Assembly (NCBI GenBank): GCA_016081115.2
Contig: JABTTQ020001116.1
Location: 1-64,000, forward strand
Origin: Rehmannia glutinosa
Taxonomy: Eukaryota > Streptophyta > Magnoliopsida > Lamiales > Orobanchaceae
DNA length: 64,000 nt
Reading direction: 5' to 3'
Below, in pieces: positions 37,147 through 49,100 of this stretch (position 1 is the first letter of the stretch; each line of letters starts with the position of its first letter). Below the pieces are notes generated by a model. It searched no databases, was not told the origin of the DNA, and worked only from the letters and a program-made list of their open reading frames with translations. Both the position numbers and the translations under genes were made by a program.

Positions 37147-37542
37147 TGGTGTGAGATATAATTAATTCATTTATATAACATGATTTTTTAATATTTAATT
37201 AATATTTTCTATAAATTTTAACAAATAACAAATAATCATAAGTAAACTAAAAGAAGTACTATTAATTTTAATATTTCTTTTTGCAATAGAATTAATTAAT
37301 GTAATATTAATTAAATGAAAGTTTATAGTTAATTACATTAATAGTAATAAAATATAAGTAAATAAAATAATTGTATAAATAAATAAATTTGGTTACTATA
37401 AAATGAAGAAAAAATAATAAAATATTCATTTGGTATAAGATTTTGTGTAATGGGTTGGAAATGGTTTTGATAAAATTACGCCAAAACATCAAATTTGTTG
37501 TAGTTTTTACACCAAAGTTGGTGTAATGGGTTGGAGATGGCC
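37147..37542. mobile_element. PIF-type array element e1, right part
   Basis: It ends TGGGTTGGAGATGGCC at 37542, followed by TTA and then the standard right flank (AATAAACTACATTATTCATA). The left end is missing and CACTA-like sequence is joined at about 37147. Confidence 0.65.
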
Positions 37543-38100
37543 TTAATAAACTACATTATTCATACTTAGCATCTAATACATGCAGACCGTATCTCGGATT
37601 TTGATTCGGATTCATACTACCTTAAAATAATACACGCAGGAAAACGTATTATACGATCAAATGCTTCTATATATTAAAGTGTTTACACTTGTTCCATAGT
37701 TGTGTACTTGCAAAATGTAAATTAACAAATTTGAAGCGCAATTCAAGAATAAGAGAGGTGTTTTCTTGGTTAAGTTAGGGCAAATGATTGCTTGAGCAAC
37801 GAGTGAGAGTCATGAGTTGTTTTGCTTGAGTGAATTAGGGCAACTCTGTCTCTTTTTCTTACTTGATTTTATGCTTCACTTTTGTCTTTCATGTGAAGCC
37901 TCATACTTTATATCATTGTAGCTCGGATATTTGAATATTATTGGATATATTTTTCACAAAATTATTCCAAAATAAATTATTTTACTATATTAATTTTTCA
38001 ACTTCTTTTCATGTGCATAATGATTATGTTATCGATAAGTATAAAAAAAGTCTAATTATTTATTTTATTTCCTGAATCTTTTAAACATGTTAACGTATTT

Positions 38101-38710
38101 GGCATCTCCAACCCAACTTCAAATCCCACTTTATTATACCAAATAAACAGGAAAGAAAAACCCTCCAACCCAACTTTAAACCTTACACCAAATTTAGTGT
38201 AGTGAATAGTATTATATCAAATTTGGTGTAAAACTATTCATTTACACAAAATTTGGTTTAATGCAATATCTCACATTTTGTCCTCAAATTCTTTTCTACT
38301 TCAAATTTGAATTTCAATTGTATCCTAATTTTATATATAATTAATTAATTTATATAACATGATTTTAATAATTAATTAATATTTTCTATAAATTTTAATA
38401 AATAACAAATAATTATAAGTAAACTAAAAGAAATACTAATATTAATTTTAATATTTCTTTTTTGTAATATAATTAATTAATATAGTATTAATTAAATGAA
38501 AGTTTATAGTTAATTACATTAATAGTAATAAAATATAAGTAAATGAAATTCTTGTATAATAAATAAATTTGGTTACTTTAAAATGAAGAAGAAAGAATAA
38601 AATATTCAATTGGTGTAATGTTCGGAGATGGTTTTGATAAAATTAAACCAAAACACCAAATTTGATGTAGTTTTTCCACCAAAGTTGGTGTAAATGGGTT
38701 AGAAATGGTC
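38101..38710. mobile_element. PIF/Harbinger-type array element e2, complete
   Basis: 610 bp with ends GGCATCTCCAACCCA and TGGGTTAGAAATGGTC, followed by TTA and GTAAACTACATTATTC. The interior is A+T-rich, with several ACACCAAATTTGGTGT-type palindromic motifs near both ends. No open reading frame. Its flanks match the paralogous empty site at 48831-48860. Confidence 0.75.
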
Positions 38711-39639
38711 TTAGTAAACTACATTATTCATATTTAGTAATCTATGTACCTACAATATGTAAATGGACAAATTTGAAGCATTATTCCAGAATCAGGCAGG
38801 GCTTTCTTGGTTGAGTTAGGACAAATGATTGCTTGAGCAGCGAGTGAGACTCATGAGTTGTTTTGCTTGAGTGAATTAGGTCTCTTTTCTTGTTTGATAT
38901 TATGCTTGACTTTTGTCTATCATGTGAAGCCCCATACTTTATATCATTGATGCTCGAATATTTTAATATTTTATGATATAATTTTCACAAAATTATTCTA
39001 AAAAATATTATTTTACTATATTAATTTTTGAACTTCTTTTCATGTGCATTAAATTGTGTTATCGCTAGATATCAAAAAAGTCTAATTATTTATTTTATTT
39101 CCTGAATATCTTTTAAACATATTAATATACTTGGGCATCTCCAACCCAACTTCAAATTCCACTTTATTACACGAAAAATGCAAAAAACCTTCTCCAACCC
39201 AACTCAAAACCTTACACCAAACTTAGTATATTGAATAGTATTACACGAAATTTGGTGTAACACTATTCGTTTACAGCAAATTTGGTTTAATGCAGTATCT
39301 CACATTTTGTCCTCAAATTCCCTTCAACTTCAAATTTGAATTTCAATTGTATCCTCATTTTATATATAATTAATTAATTTTATATAACATGATTTTAATA
39401 ATTAATTAATATTTTTTATAAATTTTAATAAATAACAAATAATTATAAGAAACTAAAAGAAATACTAATATTAATTTTAATATTTCTTTTTATAATATAA
39501 TTAATTAATGTAATATTAATTAAATGGAAGTTTATAGTTAATTACATTAATAGTAATAAAATATAAGTAAATTAAATCCTTGTATAAATAAATAACTTTG
39601 GTTACTATAAAATGAAAAAAAAAATGAATAAAATATTCA

Positions 39640-40762
39640 TTTGGTATAAGTAAATGAAATCCTTGTATAATAATTTATACAGGTTCTCACTGAGGTGTGC
39701 TATCATATTCCGGCAAAATCTTAACACGCTGTGATTCACTAGGAAATTATTAGTACCAAAAACTATGTAGTTTGCCTTAACAAAAGTGTCATATATTGGA
39801 CCCGTAGGAGGATTTGTCACATTGAATGTTGTATCTCAGTTATGTAGATTAGACATCCCAATACCACTTGCTCATATTGGGTATGAAAATGAGATGCTTT
39901 TGCGGGTTCATTTTCTATAGCGTTCCTTATAAAGGCGAGTCTTCCCGCCGTCGATAAAATGACTAAATGATTAGAGAGCAATTAGGGTCTATTTATCCTA
40001 CAAAAAATAACATATAAATATAGATAAATATAGATATAAAAGTTAAAAAAAATCAAATCAAATCAAAATAGATAATATCTAATTTTAATTGGGTAATTAT
40101 GATGTATTACCAGCTAAATCTCCTCAATCTGTTCCAAAGATCCAAAAGAATAGGGATGGTTGTGAAATTCGGCACCAAAGTCCCTATCAAAACTGCAACG
40201 GAACGATAATCATTTTCTTTGTGTCGTTTCTTAGCATCCAAGAATCCACGTCCCTAAAATTTCAAAACACGTCCTTTTTACCGCTAAATGATTTATATCA
40301 AATCCATTGACTTGCCTAATACATATGTATATAGCCAACAAAATCGATCATTGACTTGAATTTTTTTTATCTTCGTCACATATGTCAAGATAGATAAAGG
40401 GGGCGATTTTGGGACCGTAAATGATGTCACGATATTTTGGTTGTTGTTGTTATGGTATGTTAAGAGGTTAAGAGCTTAAAATCGTAATCTTGATAAACCA
40501 TACATAGTCTAGTATCTTCTGTTCGCACTTCCCTATCAATTAAAAAACACTGTAGATAATTTTCGTGGCAAAGTATGAGAGTAAAATTAAAGTTGTCGGT
40601 GAAACCATTTTGACAATCTACAAAAATCTTAGTGCCCGTGTCAGTTAATTTTCCCGAACCACTACTATTATCAAACTCATAAGTTGTATGAGCTATTCTC
40701 ATTGTCGTCATTCTGCAAGAGAATTGTAAGAAGGGAGTGGTAAGTAACAAATACTTGGGCAT
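39640..40762 (-). pseudogene. Exon-like segment of unknown family, unit 1
   Basis: The minus strand shows a credible splice acceptor (a pyrimidine-rich tract, then TTGCAG, at 40718-40713) followed by an open frame from 40712 to 40460 containing GTKIFVDCQNGFTDNFNF and CHENYLQCFLIDREV. Further downstream are two more protein-like blocks, one near 40250-40120 (NDTKKMIIVPLQF in one frame) and one at 39820-39660 (TNPPTGPIYDTFVKANYIVF). I do not recognise the family. Stops and frame changes separate the blocks, and no start or promoter is evident. Comparing units 1 and 4 over the first block, about five of six differences change the amino acid, which fits neutral drift rather than selection for a protein. 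Confidence 0.45.
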
Positions 40763-41429
40763 ACTTTATATCATTGTTGCTTGAATATTTTAATATTATA
40801 TGATATAATTTTCGAAAAAATATTCCGAAATACATTATTGTACAATATTATTTTTTCAACTTCTCTTCACGTGCATTGTATTATCGCTAAATATCAAAAA
40901 AGTCTAATTATTTATTTTATTTCCTGAATATCTTTTAAACATGTTAATATACTTTGGCAACTCCAACCCAACTTCAAATCCCACTTTATTACACCAAATA
41001 TGCAAAAAAATCATCTACAACCCAACTATAAACCTTACACCAAATTTGGAGTAACACTATTCATTTACATCAAATTTAGTTTAATGCAATATCCCACATT
41101 TTGTCCTCAAATTCCCTTCTACTTCAAATTTGAATTTCAATTGTATGCTCATTTTATATATAATTAATTAATTTATATAACATGATTTAAATATTTATTA
41201 ATATTTTCTGTAAATTTTAATAAATAACAAATAATTATAAGAAACTAAAAGAAATACTAATATTAATTTTAATATTTCTTCTTGTAATATAATTAATTAA
41301 TGTAATATTAATTAAATGAAAGTTTATAGTTAATTACATTAATAGTAATAAAATATAAGTAAATGAAATCCTTGTATAAATAAATAAATTTGGTTACTAT
41401 AGAATAAAAAAAAGAATAAAATATTTATT

Positions 41430-42407
41430 TGGTATAAGTAAATGAAATCCTTGTATAATAATTTATACATGTTCTGACTGAGGTGTGCTGTCATATTCCA
41501 ACAAAATCTTAATACGCTGTGATTCACTAGGAAATTATTAGTACCAGAAACTATGTAGTTTGCCTTAACAAAAGTGTCAGATATATTGGACTAGGAGGAT
41601 TTGTCACATTGAATGTTGTATCTCAGTTATGTAGATTAGACATCCCCAAAACCGCTTGCTCATATTGGGTATGAAAAGAAAATGCTTTTGCGGGTTCCTT
41701 TTTCATAATGTTTCTTATAAAGGCGCGTCTTCTCGCCGTCCATAAAATGGCCAAATGATTAGAGAGCAATTGGGGTCTATTTATCCTACAAAAAATAACA
41801 TATAAATATAGATAAATATAGATATAAAAGTTAAAAAAAAAATCAAAGCTGCTATGGCACGATGATCATTTTCTTTGTGACGTTTCTTAGCATCAAAGAA
41901 TCCAGGTCCCCAAAATTTCAAAACACATCTTTTTACCGCTAAATGATTTATATCAAATCCATTGAATCATTGACTTGTCTAATACATGTATATAGCCAAC
42001 AAAATCGATCATTGACTCACATATGTCAAGATAGGTAACATGGGCGATTTTGGGACCGTAAATGATGTCACGATATTTTGGTTGTTGTTGTTATGGTATG
42101 TTAAGAGGTTAAGAGCTTAAAATCGTAATCTTGATAAACCATATATAGTCTAGTATCTTATGTTCGCACTTCCCTATCAATTAAAAAACATTGTAGATAA
42201 TTTTCGTGGCAAAGTATGAGAGTAAAATTAAATTCGTCGGTGAAACCATTTTGACAATCTACAAAAATCTTAGTGCCCGTGTCAGTTAATTTTCCCGAAC
42301 CACTACTATTATCAAATTATAAGTTGTATGAGCTATTCTCGTTGTCGTCATTTTGCAAGAGAATTGTAAGAAGGAAATGGTAAGTAACAAATACTTGGGC
42401 ATACTTT
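41430..42407 (-). pseudogene. Exon-like segment of unknown family, unit 2
   Basis: Same blocks as unit 1, but the first block is broken: two bases are missing where unit 1 has CAAACTCATAAG (here CAAATTATAAG, near 42316). The middle block lacks its first part (41840-41860 joins A-rich sequence directly to AAAGCTGCTATGG). Confidence 0.45.
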
Positions 42408-43089
42408 ATATCATTGTTGCTTGAACATTTTAATATTATATGATATAATTTTCACAAAATTATTCCAAAATACATTATTGTACTATATTATTTTTTCAAC
42501 TTCTCTTCACGTGCATTGTGTTATCGCTAAATATTAAAAAAGTCTAATTATTTATTTTATTTCCTGAATATCTTTTAAACATGTTAATATACTTGGGCAT
42601 CTCCAACCCAACTTCAAATCCCACTTTATTACACCAAATATGCAAAAAAAAAATTCTCCAACTCAACTCTAAACTTTACACCAAATTTAGTGTAGTGAAT
42701 AGTATTACACCAAATTTGGTGTAACACTATTCATTTACATCAAATTTGGTTTAATGCAATATCCCACATTTTGTCCTCAAATTCCCTTCTACTTCAAATT
42801 TGAATTTCAATTGTATCCTCATTTTATATATAATTAATTAACTTATATAACATGATTTTAATAATGGATTAATATTTTCTATAAATTTTAATAAATAACA
42901 AATAATTATAAGAAACTAAAAGAAATACTAATATTAATTTTAATATTTCTTTTTGTAGTATAATTAATTAATATAATATTAATTAAATGAAAGTTTATAG
43001 TTAATTACATTAATAGTAATAACATATAAGTAAATGAAATCCTTGTATAAATAAATAAATTTGGTTACTATAAAATAAAAAAAGAATAA

Positions 43090-44230
43090 AATATTCATTT
43101 GGTATAAGTAAATGAAATCGTTGTATAATAATTTATACATGTTCTCACTGAGGTGTGTCGTCATATTCCGGCAAAATCTTAATACGTTGTGATTTACTAG
43201 GAAATTATTAGTACCAAAAACTATGTAGTTTGCGTTAACAAAAGTGTCATATATTGGACCAGTAGGAGGATTTGTCACATTAAATGTTGTATCTCAGTTC
43301 TGTAGATTAGACATCTCCAAAACCGCTTGCTCATATTGGGTATGAAAAGAGATGTTTTTGCAGGTTCCTTTTCTATAACGTTCCTTATAAAGACGAGTCT
43401 TCCCGTCGTCGATAAAATGGCCAAATGATTAGAGAGCAATTGGGGTCTATTTATCATACAAAAAATAACATTTAAATTTAGATAAATATAGATATAAAAG
43501 TAAAAAAAAAATCAAATCAAATCAAAATAGATAATATCTAATTTTAATTAGGTAATTAGGAAGTATTACCAGCTAGAAGATCTCCTCAATCTGTTCCAAA
43601 GATCCATTAGAATAGGGATGGTTGTGAAATTCGGCACCAAAGTCCCTATCAAAGCTGCTATGGAACGATAATCATTTTCTTTGTGACGTTTCTTAGCATC
43701 AAAGAATCCACGTCCCCAAAATTTCAAAACACATCCTTTTTTTCGCTACATGATTTATATCAAATCCATTGACATTTTGCCTAATACATATGTATATAGC
43801 CAACAAAATCGATCATTGACTTGAATTTTTTTATCTTCGTCACATATGTTCAAGATAGATAATGGTGGTGCGATTTTGGGACCGTAAATGATGTCACAAT
43901 ATTTTGGTTGTTGTTGTTATGGTATGTTAAGAGGTTAAGAGCTTAAAATCGTAATCTTGATAAACCATACAAGTCTAATCTTTTGTTCACACTTCCCTAT
44001 CAATTTAAAAACATTTGTAGATAATTTTCGTGGCAAAATATGAGAGTAAAATTAAAGTTGTCGGTGAAACCATTTTGACAATCTACAAAAATCTTAGTGC
44101 CCGTGTCAATTAATTTTCCCGAACCACTACTATTATCAAACTCATAAGTTGTATGAGCTATTCTCATTTTAATCGTCATTGCGCAAGAGAATTGTAATAA
44201 AGGAAATGGTAAGTAACAAATACTTGGGCA
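43090..44230 (-). pseudogene. Exon-like segment of unknown family, unit 3
   Basis: Closest in layout to unit 1. The third block reads TNPPTGPIYDTFVNANYIVF at 43278-43219. The first block (about 44180-43950) has small indels near 43971-43995 and 44165-44175 that break the frame and alter the sequence next to the acceptor. Confidence 0.45.
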
Positions 44231-44649
44231 TACTTTATATCATTGTTGCTTGAATATTTTAATATTATATGATATAATTTTTAAAAAATATTCAAAATAC
44301 ATTATTGTACAATATTATTTTTTCAACTTCTCTTCATAAATGCATTGTATTATCGCTAAATATAAAAAAGTCTAATTATTTATTTTATTTCTGAATAACT
44401 TTTAAACATGTTAATATACTTGGGCAACTCCAACCCAACTTCAAATCCCACTTTATTACACCAAATATGCAAAAAAATCATCTACAACCCAACTATAAAC
44501 CTTACACCAAATTTGGAGTAACACTATCCATTTACATCAAATTTAGTTTAATGCAATATCCCACATTTTGTCCTCAAATTCCCTTCTACTTCAAATTTTT
44601 ATTTTTCAATTGTATTGTCATTTTATATATAATTAATTAACTTATAAAA

Positions 44650-45329
44650 CATGATTTTAAATTAAATCAAAATAGATAATATCTAATTTTAATTAGGTAA
44701 TTAGGAAGTATTAAGAAGATCTCCTCAATATTAATTTTCCAAAGATCCATTAGAATATGGATGGTTGTGAAATCCGCACCAAAGTCCCTATCAAAGCTGC
44801 TATGGAACGATAATCATTTTCTTTGTGACGTTTCTTAGCATCAAAGAATCCACGTCCCCAAAATTTCAAAACATATACTTTTACTGCTACATGATTTATA
44901 TCAAATCCATTGACTTGCCTAATACATGTATATAGCCAACAAAATCGATCATTGACTTGAAGAATTTTTTATCTTCGTCACATATGTCAAGATAGATAAC
45001 ATGGGCGATTTTGGGACCGTAAATGATGTGACGGTATTTTGGCTGTTGTTGTTATGGTATGTTAAGAGGTTAAGAGCTTAAAATCATAATCTTGATAAAC
45101 CATCAATTAAAAAACACTGTAGATAATTTTCATGGCAAAATATGAGAGTAAAATTAAAGTCGTCGGTGAAACCATTTTGACAATCTACAAAAATCTTAGT
45201 GCCCGTGTCAATTAATTTTCCCGAACCACTACTCTTATCAAACTCATAAGTTGTATGAGCTATTCTCGTTGTCGTCATTCTGCAAGAGAATTGTAAGAAG
45301 GAAATGGTAAGTAACAAATACTTGGCCAT
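44650..45329 (-). pseudogene. Exon-like segment of unknown family, unit 4 (shortened)
   Basis: The first block is open (45329-45084) with the acceptor TTGCAG kept, but the part after CFLIDG is lost because about 35 bp present in unit 1 are deleted near 45100. The third block and most of the element interior are missing (junction near 44660). The remaining middle block lies at 44660-44960. Confidence 0.45.
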
Positions 45330-45531
45330 ACTTTATATCATTGTTGCTTGAATATTTTAATATTATATGATATAATTTTCACAAAATTATTCCAAAATAC
45401 ATTATTGTACTATATTATTTTTTCAACTTTTCTTCATGTGCATTGTATTATCGCTAAATATCAAAAAAGTCTAATTATTTATTTTATTTCCTGAATATCT
45501 TTTATAATGTTAATATACTTGGGCATCTCCA

Positions 45532-46115
45532 ACCCAATTTCAAATTCCAATTTATTACACCAAATATGCAAAAATTCCTTTCCAACCCAACTCTAAACCT
45601 CACACCAAATTTAGTGTAGTGAATAGTATTACACCAAATTTGGTGTAACACTATTCATTTATATCAAATTTGGTTTAATGCAATATCCCACGTTTTGTCC
45701 TCAAATTCCCCTCTACTTCAAATTTAAATTTCAATTGTATCCTCATTTTATATATAATTAATTAATATAACATGATTTTAGTAATTACTTAACATTTTCT
45801 ATGAATTTTAATAAATAACAAATAATTATAAGCAAATTAAAAGAAATACTAATATTAATTTTAATATTTCTTTTTGTAATATAATTACTTAATGTCATAT
45901 TAATTAAATGAAAGTTTATAGTTAATTACATTAATAGTAATAAAATATATAAATAAATAAATTTGGTTACAATAAAATGAAGAAGAAAGAATAAAATATT
46001 CGTATTTTGTAAGATTTAGTATAATGGGCTGGAGATGGTTTTGATAAAATTACACAAAAACACCAAATTTGGTCTTGTTTTTACACCAAAGTTGGTGTAA
46101 TGGGTTGGAGATGGC
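45532..46115. mobile_element. PIF/Harbinger-type array element e7, complete
   Basis: 584 bp. Left end GGCATCTCCAACCCA preceded by TTG; right end TGGGTTGGAGATGGC. About seven bases of the standard right flank (CTTAGTA) are missing, so the end runs directly into AACTACATTATT. It lacks the exon-like segment and therefore represents the unmodified element. Confidence 0.72.
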
Positions 46116-46688
46116 AACTACATTATTTATACTTACCGTCTAAATCATGCAGACCATATCTCGGATTTTGATACAGATTCATAAATCTAGAATTCTGCCT
46201 TAAAATAATACACGCAGAACGTATTAACGTATTATACGACCAATGCTTCTATACTTTAAAGTTTACACTGCTCCCATAGTTGTGTACCTATAGAATATAA
46301 ATGAACAAATTTGAAGCATGATTTAGAATCAGGGAGATGATTTCCTAGTTGAGTTAGGACAAGTGATTGCTTGAGCGGCGAGTGAGGGTCCTGAGTTGTT
46401 TTGCTTGAGTGAATTAGGTCAATTCTATCTCTTTTATTGTCTAGTTGGGTGTTATGTTTCACTACTTTTGTCTCTCTGTGAAGTCCCGTGCTTTTTATTA
46501 TTGTTGCTCGAATATTTTAATATTATAGGATAGGATATAATTTTCACAAAATTATTCCAAAATACATTAATTTACTATGTTAATCTTGTTCAACTTCTCT
46601 TCATGTGCATTGTATTATTGCTAAATATCAGGAAAGTCTAATTATTTATTTTATTTACTGAATATCTTTTAAACATGTTAATATATTT

Positions 46689-47277
46689 GGACATCTCTAA
46701 CTCAACTTCAAATTCCACTTTATTACACCAAATATTCAAAAATTCCTCTTCAACCCAACTCTAAACCTCACACCAAAATTTGGTGTAGTGAATAGTATTT
46801 TACACCAAATTTGGTGTAAGACTATTCATTTACACCAAATTTGGTATAATGTAATATCTCACATTTGCCCTCAAATTCCCCTTCTACTTCAAATTTAAAT
46901 TCCAATTGTATCCTTATTTTATATATAATTAATTTATATAACATGATTTTAGTAATTAATTAATATTTTCTAAAATTTTAATAAATAACAAATAATTATA
47001 AGAAACTAAAAGAAATATATTAATTTTAATATTTCTTTTTGTAATATAATTAATTAATGTAATATTAATTAAATAAAAGTTTATAGTTAATTAGATTAAT
47101 AGTAATAAAATATAGGTAATGAAATAATTGTATAAATAAATAAATTTGGTTACTATAAAATGTAGAAAAAAGAATAAAATATTTATTTTGTGTAAGATTT
47201 GGTATAATGGGTTGGAGATGGTTTCGATAAAATTACACCAAAAACACCAAATTTGGTGTAATGGGTTGGAGATGGCC
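46689..47277. mobile_element. PIF/Harbinger-type array element e8, complete
   Basis: 589 bp. Left end GGACATCTCTAACTCA, right end TGGGTTGGAGATGGCC, then TAGTAAACTACATTATTC. Like e7 it has no captured segment. The subterminal palindromes ACACCAAATTTGGTGT are well preserved here (near 46800-46820). Confidence 0.72.
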
Positions 47278-47439
47278 TAGTAAACTACATTATTCATACT
47301 TAGCATCTAATACATGCAGAATCATATCTCGGATTTTGATACGGATTCATAAATATAAAATTTTACCTTAAAATAATACACGCAGAATGCAAAATACGAC
47401 CCAACCCAGTGCTTCTATACATTAAAGTTTATACTAGTT

Positions 47440-48504
47440 CACTACAAAAAAACAGCGTCTAGTGGCGCTTTTTTTTTTCATTTAGAGACGCTTATTAGCG
47501 TCACGAAGTACATTACCTACGCTTGTGAAAGTGTCACTAGTTGCGTTGTTAAATTTAATATCACGAAAATATTCTTGACACAAGTCTATGCATAGGTAAA
47601 TTTCAAAGCGTGACGCTTTTATTTAGTGTGTCGTTAACATGAATTTGGTGACGCTATTTTATGTCACGATTACAATAGACCTATAATTTCTTAGGTACAA
47701 ATTTCGCGACACTAATCAATTATTGTGTCACTAAATTAGCAACGCTTTTAATGAAATAGCGTTGTCAAATTCGAGACGCTTTCAAAGGTAAGCGTTACTA
47801 AATTTATGACGCTTTTGAGGAATTGTGTCATTAAACTAGAGACACATCTGATAATTAATGTCGTTAAATATATACATGTTTTATGATTTGTGTCTTTAAA
47901 TTAGCAACACACTATAAAGAGCGTCCCCAAAATTGATGACAATTTTACGAATTTCAGTCACTAAATTGGCTACGCTTTTAGAATTTGAGTCATTAAATCT
48001 CGCAACCCTTTTTATAATTTTTGCCATTGAATTGGTTACACTATTCATTTTTTCCATCATAAAATTTGTAATGCTTTTTAATTAGAGGTTACCAAATTGA
48101 CAAGTGTTCCTATATATTAGATTTACGATGTTATTTATAATAAATCTATACAATATTAATAAATTTCTAACAACAGAACAACAAGAAACTTAAAACAAAT
48201 AAAAACAAGAACGAATAAATATCTCAATTTAATAACCAAAGTCATAAACAACCTCAATACCAAAATTACATCATTGTCTGGAAAATGATAAATTAAACAT
48301 TGTTTAAAGACACGATGAATAATCCAAAGGATGAAAATCGATATGCTTCTAATGATCTTCGTCGACTGCTATATCATGTTTCAAACTAGCAAGAAACATG
48401 ATTCTCAAATACTCTCGAATTCTAAAGAATCACGCATATTCTGGAAAAGAAAAAACACCAAAATAATATCATAAACACCAAATTTTAGATAAACGTTAAT
48501 ATTA
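47440..48504. mobile_element. CACTA-like element inserted in the array flank, right end lost
   Basis: It begins CACTACAAAAAAACAGCGTC and then shows many short copies, in both orientations, of GTGTCACTAAATTA/GACGCTTTT-type motifs up to about 48110. The array flank continues beyond it at about 48505 (GTTGTGTACGTGCAATATG), matching GTTGTGTACCTATAGAATA at 46278. The expected right end TAGTG was not found, so it is truncated. No transposase frame. Confidence 0.5.
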
Positions 48505-48830
48505 GTTGTGTACGTGCAATATGTAAATGGACAAATTTGAAGCATGATTTTAGAATCAGGGAGGTGTTTTCTTGGTTGAGTTAGGACAAATGATTGATTG
48601 AACGACGAGTGAGGGTCATGAGTTGTTTTGCTTGAGTCCCCATACTTTTATATCATTGTTGCTCGGATATTTTAATATTATATGATATATTTTTCACAAA
48701 TTATTCCAAAATACATTATTTTACTATATTAATTTTTCAACTTCTTTTCATGTGCATTATATTGTATTATTGCTAATTATCAAAAAAAGTCTAATTATTT
48801 ATTTTATTTCCTCAATATCTTTTAAACATG

Positions 48831-48860
48831 TTAATATACTTAGTAAACTACATTATTCGT
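48831..48860. other. Paralogous empty insertion site of the PIF-type element
   Basis: TTAATATACTTAGTAAACTA is uninterrupted here. In the occupied copies the same left flank TTAATATACTT is followed by the element, and the flank TTAGTAAACTACATT resumes after it. This shows that the target was TTA (48840-48842) and fixes the element boundaries. Confidence 0.75.
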
Positions 48861-49028
48861 ACTTAGTCTCATTTTATCTCATGATGTACGCAATAAAATT
48901 TATTGAGCTTTTAACGATCGTCAGTTTCTTTTAATATTTAACGTGATATATTAATCCACTTGATCTATAGTAAATGACGACTAACTTTGATATTCTTTTC
49001 GCTACAAGAAATCCACAGTTTTGTGACG

Positions 49029-49100
49029 TGGATAATTACAAAATCACCCTGAGATTTGAGCTAATTACAAAAACACCGAGAGGTGTTCGAATTTTATTAT
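49029..49100. mobile_element. MITE of the GGGATAATTAC family, left-end fragment
   Basis: GATAATTACAAAATCACCCT, GAGATTTGAGCTAATTACAA and GAGAGGTGTTC match the copy at 34388 almost base for base. The rest of the element is deleted. A CACTA-like GCTACAAGAAATCCAC lies 25 bp before it. Confidence 0.55.

Larger units (their letters stand above)
38935..45330. repeat. Tandem array of four PIF-element units carrying an exon-like segment
   Basis: Four head-to-tail units, each starting at ACTTTATATCATTG: 38935-40762 (1.83 kb), 40763-42407 (1.65 kb), 42408-44230 (1.82 kb) and 44231-45330 (1.1 kb, internally deleted). Each unit holds, in order: the element's left flank; the left end GGCATCTCCAACCCA (or GGCAACTCC) at 39134, 40956, 42596 and 44423; about 500 bp of element interior in three units (shorter in the fourth); then about 1.1 kb of foreign sequence in place of the element's right end. 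The foreign segment holds exon-like blocks on the minus strand. The units differ by scattered substitutions and short indels, so the amplification is not very recent. Confidence 0.75.

Noticed and set aside
39640..45329. The array segments as a functional tandem gene family
   Set aside because: Blocks are split by stops and frame changes in every unit, no start exon or promoter was found, and substitutions are mostly amino-acid changing.
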